Below, piece by piece: positions 56,975-64,000 of a DNA stretch of 64,000 nucleotides. The stretch spans positions 82,029,168 through 82,093,167 of the forward strand of contig NC_089220.1 of the NCBI RefSeq assembly GCF_963924675.1, written 5' to 3'. The notes beneath the pieces are model-generated. The model searched no databases and was not told the DNA's origin. It worked only from the letters and a program-made list of their open reading frames with translations. This DNA is from Phocoena phocoena (Eukaryota; Chordata; Mammalia; Artiodactyla; Phocoenidae). How positions within the stretch are numbered: the stretch's first letter is position 1; every line of letters begins with the position of its first letter. Made by a program: the position numbers and the translations under genes.

Positions 56975-58069
56975 ATTTTACTCATGTGAATGTACATGTG
57001 AAACCACTGTGGGAAAATTATGTGTGAGAAAATAGCACGCACCAAGTGGATGTGTTCTAAAGTCAAGAAGAGTGGACTGGTAACTGCAGACCAAAGAGCT
57101 CTGTCCCCTCGGGAGCCTGAATACGAATGCAGGCGTCGTTCCCGCTGCAGACACCCTTGTCCCTGAGCATCAGAGCTTCAGAGCATTTATAGCACTTGTA
57201 TAGAGTGTGCTCATCACTGCTCTTGACAGAGCCTCCAAATTACACCTTCTGTAATTTTGTTACTCTTTTTGCGCCACCAAGTCTTATGCTCTGCAGTAAC
57301 CTAAGGCAATTAGCTTCATCAGGCAGACACTAGCCTTGACTCTCTTCTCTTTTCAGATGCTGAAACTACCTGATCAGATGCTCTGTTCCTATCACCCTTC
57401 GGGCAGTTGCTTAGTACTGCTGTGGAAATTTCTAGCCATCTCAACTCTGCAAGTGAGCGGAAACAAGCCCCCCTCCTCACGCTGCCTGTAGGGACAGGGT
57501 CCAAGAACCACCGCAGAAGCACTTGTATATCTGGCGACCGCTTTTCACTGGAGCTTTATTTTATAGTGACCAAATAGTAAAGGGGCCTAGCTAATGTTTA
57601 ACTTGGGTGCCCTGAATGGAAAAATTACTGGAGACTCAATTCAGTTGAACACCTGGTTAGACTCATTAGTCACTGAGATTATGGGCTACATGAGTAGATT
57701 TACTAGATATTAACCAAACTCCAAGACAGTCCAGATTTCTTATTTTAGCTATGAATTTCAAGAATTTTCCAAACTTCAAACCTGGCCTTTCTTTCCAATT
57801 TTATTTATTTTTTTACACCAGAAGCTGGCAGTTAACCAGATAATAGTCTTCATTTTCGGACAGGGATTCTGATGAACAAGAAAAAGAAATACATCAGAAA
57901 GATACATCCTAACTTTAGCGAACTACCTTGTGTCAGTGGAAAACTGTTTAGAAATCCAGTGACCTGATCCAAATAACCTCCCCGTCGTCCCTCAGCCTCT
58001 CCTGACTCTTGGCTTCTATTGGCTGCCTTAGCGTTAGATTTGACTTGCCTCCATTCTGCCACTTTCTGT
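56975..58069. other. Unassigned, mostly unique sequence
   Basis: No gene or repeat is recognised over about 1.1 kb. Confidence 0.35.
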
Positions 58070-58170
58070 AGGATGGTATCACCTAGGATGCTCTCAGCTG
58101 CAAGGAATGAAAAACCCAACTCAACCTTTATTAACTCCCTTAAACAGAAAGTCCAGTGAGAGGGCAGTTC
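58070..58170 (-). repeat. Ancient repeat, same family as 34870-35330 (tentative)
   Basis: 'agctgcaaggaatgaaaaacccaactcaacctttattaac' followed by 'acagaaagtccagtgag' resembles the start of the unnamed repeat at 34.9 kb. Strand is arbitrary. Confidence 0.4.
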
Positions 58171-58610
58171 CAAGCAGTGTTTGTGGCCCCCTTAAACTCT
58201 ACTCCCTAAGAGTTACTTCTCACACTTGGGGTGCTCTCTTGAGTTTCCTGACTTGAGGATATTCTGAAGGTGCTGTGTCTTTGTTTCCAGAAGTCTTCAT
58301 GGAAGCTCTCTGGAAATAAGATCTTGCCAAAGGGTCTCTAGCCCAGGCTTGGAGGGCCCTAGTCATTTTACACTTCAGGGTTCTTCTTCTGTGGGGTGGG
58401 AATGACTTAACACAGCCTTATATTTGATCTGGAGTGGCCATTCCTTAGGGCACCCAGCCACCTGGTCCCTCCCTCTATGCCAGAGTCCTGGTCCACTCAG
58501 GGGTACCCCTCGGAGTCCCTGACATTGCTCTCTCCCTCAAGTCCGACTCCTGTGGGGATGGATGCCCAGACCATCCCGTACATTCATCTGAATATGACTT
58601 TTGACATTCC
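58171..58610. other. Unassigned sequence
   Basis: No gene or repeat is recognised. Confidence 0.35.
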
Positions 58611-59050
58611 TGCAACAAATGTCTGTTGGCTGCCAGCTATGTGTCAGGTACCATCTGAGGGCCTGGGAACACATCAGTGAACAAGATGGACAAGAGCCCT
58701 GCTTCCATGGAGCTCACACTCCTGTAGGGTGACACGAGGCAGCAAATAAGCAAACCAGATCAGATTTAATGTCAGACAGTGATAAGAAGAATATGAGAGA
58801 CAGTGGTGGGATAGCAAAGCCTTGGGGTGGCTGGGCTACTTCAGAGAGGGTGTCAGGGAAGGCCTCTCTGAGGGGAGATGGTAGAGCTGAGGCCTGAAGC
58901 ATCAGAGCGACCCAGCCATGCAGGGAGCCGGGGGAGGAATGTTCCAGACAGAGCGAACAGCAGGAAAGGCCTTCGAGGTGGAAGCAGACTTGGGATGTGG
59001 AAGGAACAGCAAGAAGGCTGGTGGGCTGGAGTTAGAGGGGCCAGGCTCCT
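58611..59050 (-). repeat. L2 LINE, 3' part (reverse)
   Basis: The reversed L2 order is clear: 'agctatgtgtcaggtacc', 'aacacatcagtgaacaagatggac', 'ccctgcttccatggagctcacactcc', 'gtcagacagtgataag', 'gggtgtcagggaaggcctctctgagg', 'agctgaggcctgaagcatcag', 'tgttccagacagagcgaacagc'. It is one of the longest L2 copies here. Confidence 0.88.
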
Positions 59051-61565
59051 ATCTCCTTCCAAGCACACACGTGGGACTTAATCTCAGGACATGAATGGAC
59101 ACCTGTGTTAAAGGTTCCCAGAAGGTGATGGGACAGTTGAGAAATCTGCCAGATGTTTTATGACCAGAGCCCTGTCTTCCCAGAGCACGTGAGGCTCCCC
59201 CCGTGAGAGTGTTGCCTAACTACCTGCCCTAGCTGCCTTTTCGTGGCACCCTGGCTCTAGTTCATTATAAATCTATTGTTTTCTGAAATGCTTTATATAC
59301 GAATCTCTCTATCCCCATGACAATACAGGGGACTTTCCCCCTGTGCTCCGAGAGCCATCTTCCATCCTCAGGTGACAAGAGCTGTGGTGGGACAGCACGT
59401 CCTGCACCTGCCTGGATGGTGCACGACATTGCAGACACTCTTAGCCAATGAGTCCTCTCCTGAGCTGAAGATCTTCTGCAGCACTTGACTTTCCTTTTGC
59501 TATTGACTTTCTGCTCAAGACAATTAGGCTATGTTCCTGGTAAAGAGACTGGGTCTGTGACCTGAGCTAACCACAGTGAGAAGGGAGACAGGATCTGCCC
59601 CACTTCCCAAAAGTCGGGCGGTTGAGATGACGTTGGCAGTTTTCAGGTGGCACAAAACCACGAGGGGCGAGGATCTCCTGTTCTGGTGGGGGGCTACAAT
59701 CCCTTTTAGGTAAGAGCTTGTCGGATAGATGAACTTTACGACCCCACTGAAGCTGTAATGTGGGGAGTTGGTAGGACATGTGCCCACGCATTGCATATCT
59801 CAAGGAGGTGCAGCGTTTTCCAGGGACGTTTCACTAAAAGTAGATCAGGAACAAGAAGGAAATTATGTGCCTTCACTAAGTAGAAGCTACATCTATCAGT
59901 AATCACCAATCAGAGACAGCAGGGAGTCAAATAACCTTGTTCCTTCCGGTAATAAAGCAGCAGCCGAGTTCTCTGTCATACTTGGTTCTTAAAGTTCAGT
60001 GTGCATGTGATGAGAGACACTGATTATTCTGGTCCTTGTAATGGTGGTTTTTGCGGGAGGGAAGAAGCGAGAGGAAAGCTTTCTCCCAGGCTTAGCTGGA
60101 GGCCAATGTCCTTAAACAGAAACCCAGGGGCATACGTACCCTGCAAGAGCTGCTATAGAGTAATTCAGGACTGGGGTGGGGTAGGGGCTCTTTAGAGTAA
60201 GACTTGTCTTCCAGGCCACAGAGCCATCTGGAGTAGTAATCGCTGACAGGTTTCCTCCCTGCTACCAGCTGGTTTTGTATCACTCAGGGCAATCGCCAGT
60301 GACTTAGCCCTGAAGAGGGGTGCGGAAAAGATAAAACGAGGAATGTTACGTTTGTGAAGGCATCACCCCCTAAAGGTCTCCCCTGCCAGCAGGTTTTAAG
60401 TGGTAGGGGCAGAAGTGACCACCACTGGCATCTTGGGTTTTGTGGTACGAAGAGTCTTTTAAATGAGAGGTACTGAACACCCCTTCCTGGTAGCCATTCC
60501 TGCCACTGGAAGCCTGGTTGGCCAGAATGTGGGGACGTGAGGTGAACTCTACCTGCAGGATGCTAGCTGTCAGGGCCTGGCTCCCACATGTGAATTCTAG
60601 AGCAGAGAGGACAGCAGAACGCCCTACCAACTCTCTCCCATCTCCAGTTTGGGCGGAAGCAAAGAGCCTGAGGTGCTATTGGCCAAATGCCAGCCTGTGC
60701 TTCTTGGAGCCGGCTGAAGACTTCTTTTCTGGTTTATCTGTCACCTTCACCTTTCATACTGTGGCTTTGGAAGCCCTGCACTCAGCTGGATGCACGGCTG
60801 CTCAGGTGTGCCCCCAGGGGGCCAGCTAGCCCGGGGAGGCCCCTTCCGGCCTGGAAGGAACATAGCGGCAGGACCACGGGGATGGGCTGATCAGGGGGCC
60901 ACTCCACCTGGGGCTCTGCTGGGGGCTGTGGCCTCCCAGCTGAGAACTAACCACTGTGCTTGACTCACCAAGATTGTGGTTGAGAAAAACCCAGCAAGTT
61001 TGGTGGCTCCCACGAGCTCAGGGGCTGTAAAATATAGGCCAGGGAGCTCAGCCGGAACGGGCTTCAATAAGTGAGAAACCAACCTTTTTTCTGCCCTCTC
61101 CACATGTCTCTTTTATGCTATGAAGTTACAAGGGGCCCTAGAGGACCCTAGAGGGCATTTCCCGCTCTAGTCCCTCGGGGGACTGTGAACCAGCTCTGGA
61201 AATGGGCTAAAGGACAGGAGCAGCAACCAGGCCTGTGTCCAAGGCTCTCGGGACTTGTCGTTCTTTCTGTTGTGGCCGAACCTGGATCTAGTGGGTTCCT
61301 CCATCTCAGTCCTTTGGCGAGCTCCTCAGCTTCCCAGAGAATTGAAATGACCCTCTCCAGAGACCTCCAGCAAACTCCAGACCAGGCTGCAGCCTGCATG
61401 ATTCAGGGGCGAGGACCCGGGAGCCAAGGAGGTGAATGGGGTAGGGGTAGGGGTAGAGTTCATATTGCATTTTATGTAAATGGTGCCCCCTGAGGTGCCG
61501 CAGACAGATGTTCCCCTGTGCTGCCCCCAGCTCAGCTTTCTCCCTAGCCTGAAGCCCCTGATGCT
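59051..61565. other. Unassigned, GC-richer unique sequence
   Basis: About 2.5 kb at roughly 50% GC or more, without a named repeat. Several short frames overlap on both strands (59524-59803, 60370-60829, 61148-61590); none is recognised. A telomere-like (ggggta) triplet lies at 61438-61453. Confidence 0.4.
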
Positions 61566-61625
61566 GGCATCTGAAACCAGCACCTAGCACTGTGCCTGGC
61601 CCATTAAGGCACTAAATCAAATCTT
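61566..61625 (+). repeat. L2 3' terminal fragment
   Basis: 'gcacctagcactgtgcctggcccattaaggcactaaatc' is the L2 terminal word. Confidence 0.65.
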
Positions 61626-61639
61626 GTTGAGTATATAAT

Positions 61640-62233
61640 GGTACGGTAGGCAGCATGATGGCTACCCAAAGACATTCATATCCTACTCCCAATGACCTGC
61701 AAATATGTTACCTGACTTGGCAAAAAAGGGGTTTTGCAGGTGTGATTAGCGTTGTGGACCTTGAGATGGAGAGATTATCCTGGACGATCGAGTGCGCCCA
61801 TTCTAATCACAGGAGTCCTTAAACGCAGACAACCTTTCCTGGGTATGCCCAGAGGGAGAATTGCGAGCGTGGAAGAAGGTCAAGGAGGGGGTAATGTGAG
61901 AAGGACTTGACGCCCCATTGGTTCTGAGATGTCTGGGGCCACGTGAATGAACAGAGAGCCCTCTAGGAGCTAAGGGTGACCCCAGCTGACAGCCAGCAAG
62001 GAAATGGGGACCTCAGTCCCACAACCCCATGGAACTGCCAACACCCGAATAAGTCAAGAAATGGACTCTCCCTTAGAGCCTCCACAAAGGAACAGCCCTG
62101 CTGATGCCTTGATTTTAACCCCCGGGAGCCTCGTAGGACTTCCGGCCCACAGAACTATGACATAATATGTTTGTGCTTTAAGCTGTTTACGTTATGGTAA
62201 TTTGTTATAGCAGCAACAGAAAACTCATACGAA
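61640..62233 (+). mobile_element. MLT1-like MaLR solo LTR, near full length
   Basis: Words in order: 'gtaggcagcatgatggctacccaaagac', 'tgcaaatatgttacctgacttggcaaaa', 'ttgcaggtgtgattagcg', 'ccttgagatggagagattatcctgg', 'ctaatcacaggagtcctt', 'gccctgctgatgccttgatttta', 'gacttccggcccacagaac', 'ttatggtaatttgttatagcagcaacagaaaactcatac'. This follows an MLT1 LTR from end to end at about 590 bp. No internal region is adjacent, so it is a solo LTR with no coding capacity. Confidence 0.88.
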
Positions 62234-63153
62234 TGGCTACAGAGTGGAATGTGTTTTATGAATGAATTTTCTTGCCTTTGGCACCCCAATTTCCTTGGGA
62301 GCAGCCAGTGTTAGAGAAGTCCCTGTGCATGGCTGGCCATGCGCCGGCGGTAGGGAGGGCATCCCTCCTTCTGGTCCTGTACCTTTCTTGGCACATCTGA
62401 GTTTACTTCTCTGCTGGTACTGTTGCTGGCATCGCCAGCCGCCTGGCCCCTGGGAGAGATGTTGCTAGAGGCTGGCCTTTTCAGGAAGCACATAGGACCT
62501 CCTACTGCTTCTCGTACTCTCTGCTGCTTCAGAGGCAGCCCCTGGCCCCTTACTCCAGGCTGACGGCCCTCACACAGCCCCCACGCGCCTGTCCTTTCCT
62601 TCAAGGGTCCTCCCGGGGCTGGCAAGTTGTCCCAGTTTGTAGCTAAGGTCTCCAGATCACGCTGTGTCCGAGCAAACTCACGGCTCTCCTCCATTACACT
62701 TCACTCCAGGGAAGCCCGGAAATGATCTCCCACCTGACCACACCTTGCCCTCTCCCCACCTTCTCCCTCCTCATGACCCAGCAGCAGATGCGTCTCTTGT
62801 GGCTGCTGCTTAGGGAATTCTAGCTGGGGTGGTGGTGGGGGGAAACGTATGATCTCTCCTCTTAGATGCTTTGTGGGGAGTCCTGCTTATTTCCTCCCTT
62901 CCCCCCACCCCACTTGGGACAGGGCCTGAGGGCTGCTGTTGTTGGTGGTGGTGATGAGGATGGCAGGGGAGAAGCTACAGGCCCCTTCCTATTAGCTCTT
63001 CTTTCAAACCTTTCTCTCCCTCTCCTCCTTAACCTCTTGTCCAGCTCACACTCCGGCAGGGAGAAAAGTAGAGAAGCTGTTCCTGTTCACATAGTCTATA
63101 ATCCCCAGTGGTTATTAACTCACAGCTGGGGCAGTGCCCTCTGAATCTAGCAG
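62234..63153. other. Unassigned, GC-richer sequence
   Basis: It holds a 127-codon minus frame (62311-62694) of unknown origin and a G/T-rich patch (62820-62960). No exon is supported. Confidence 0.35.
62311..62694 (-). other. Unrecognised 127-codon frame
   Basis: ATG start at 62694. The first 30 residues ('MEESREFARTQRDLETLATN') look protein-like, then composition becomes Gly/Arg/Pro-rich. No domain or family is recognised and no splice sites or promoter are evident. Chance in GC-rich DNA is the simplest explanation. Confidence 0.1.
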
Positions 63154-63367
63154 GTTTTTTTTTTTTTTTTTTTTTTGAGGTACGCGGGCCTCTCACTGTT
63201 GGGGCCTCTCCCGTTGCGGAGCACAGGCTCCGGACACGCAGGCTCAGCGGCCATGGCTCACGGGCCCAGCCGCTCTGCGGCATGTGGGATCTTCCTAGAC
63301 CGGGGCACGAACCCGTGTCCCCTGCATCGGCAGGCGGACTCTCAACCACTGCGCCACCAGGGAAGCC
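63154..63367 (-). mobile_element. CHR SINE (short, young type)
   Basis: A T tract of about 22, 'gaggtacgcgggcctctcactg', and the head ending 'ccaccagggaagcc'. A perfect 13-bp target-site duplication, ctgaatctagcag, is at 63141-63153 and 63368-63380. Confidence 0.95.
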
Positions 63368-63380
63368 CTGAATCTAGCAG

Positions 63381-64000
63381 TTTGGTCTAGCCTCGAGTGT
63401 CTTCCTTTTGAGCAGTCTTTGTGGGGTTGGGAGCAGAGAAAGAATGAGTAATTTGATTTCTCAGGTTCTTTGTGGTGTCTTAACGTCAGCAGGGCAGCTG
63501 CCCACGGCCTCTGTCTCCTCAGGCCCGTCTAAGGTCTCAAGGCCTTGCTTCCTATGGGCCTCAGTTTCCCTATTCTAGGCCAGAAGGAATTTGTGGTATA
63601 AAAGAAGTCCAGTCCTGATAGAAGATGGTTGAGACTTTCAGCCTTCAGTCTCCTCTGAGCTCATTATTCAGTCAGTTTCCTCAGGTCCATGGTGGCCTGT
63701 GGGGATGGACCCGTGAAATGCCTGGACTTGCTGTTCTAGGAGCCTCCTTAGGTTTCTGTGGAGACAAGCCCTGGTTCTGATTTACACTTTGGGCCTGTAA
63801 AGACTCTTATCAAACTTAGAGTCAGAACTACAGAGACTAAACAGAGCCCCTCAAGGTTCCTTTTGTGGTTACCCAGAAGAGGGGAACCGGCCAGTCTTGG
63901 GTTACAGACAACTGAGGGCAGTTATTCCAGGTCAGTCACTGCCCCCTGGCCCAGTTCCCCTCCAGCAGGACCTCCGAGAGGTTCCTCTTTGGGTGGTGAG
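63381..64000. other. Unassigned sequence to the window end
   Basis: No gene or repeat is recognised. Confidence 0.35.

Noticed and set aside
61438..61456. Telomere-like ggggta repeat as an interstitial telomere
   Set aside because: Only three units of (ggggta), not the vertebrate ttaggg register over a meaningful length.
5507..63390. Similar 60-150 codon frames repeated across the window (for example with 'HGSRAQPL' and 'PLHRQADSQPL') that could suggest a multigene protein family
   Set aside because: All of them lie in CHR SINE copies and are the same SINE read in different frames; the reading frames are bounded by the T tract and the tRNA-like head, not by gene signals.

Overview
The window is mammalian nuclear DNA from a cetacean or close relative, and it is almost entirely non-coding. 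The main evidence is fourteen copies of a tRNA-derived SINE with a head like ggcttccctggtggcgcagtgg and a B box like ggttcgtgccc. This is the CHR (cetacean/hippo/ruminant) family. Many copies are young, with intact target-site duplications. I saw no BovB-type RTE, which is abundant in ruminants, so a whale or dolphin fits better than a ruminant. The rest of the repeat complement (L1, L2, MIR, MaLR LTRs, Tigger and hAT elements) is standard for placental mammals.

Layout. Positions 1-17.4 kb are AT-rich and carry old L1 pieces (1.0-2.8, 9.5-10.7, 14.4-16.9 and, on minus, 17.2 kb), MaLR LTRs, L2/MIR fragments, a deleted Tigger element (7.5-8.0 kb) and three CHR SINEs. Positions 17.4-35 kb are mixed unique sequence with scattered MIR, L2, LTR, hAT and CHR insertions, including a SINE inside a MER5A-like element. 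Positions 35.5-37.1 kb hold a 5'-truncated L1 with a SINE at its tail. Positions 37.3-42 kb are mostly unique. Positions 42-50 kb are again repeat-rich. Positions 51.4-53.5 kb hold a second truncated L1 whose interior is interrupted by about 340 bp of CA/TA then GA-rich satellite with a clear 18-bp period. Positions 53.5-64 kb are more GC-rich, with two Tigger-family elements, a long MLT1-like LTR and one terminal SINE.

No protein-coding gene, rRNA, functional tRNA or CRISPR array could be supported. Most open frames of 60-150 codons are chance, or are the same SINE read again and again. The one frame with clear protein ancestry is the N-terminal part of a pogo/Tigger transposase (56396-56722, minus), left in a transposon remnant. 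The window therefore looks like intergenic or deep-intronic sequence. A few unique, AT-rich stretches with homeodomain-type TAATTA cores (for example near 33.3-33.8 kb and 42.4-42.7 kb) are possible conserved regulatory elements, but this cannot be shown without alignment to other species. I did not find a previously undescribed system. The most unusual structure is the satellite expansion inside the L1.
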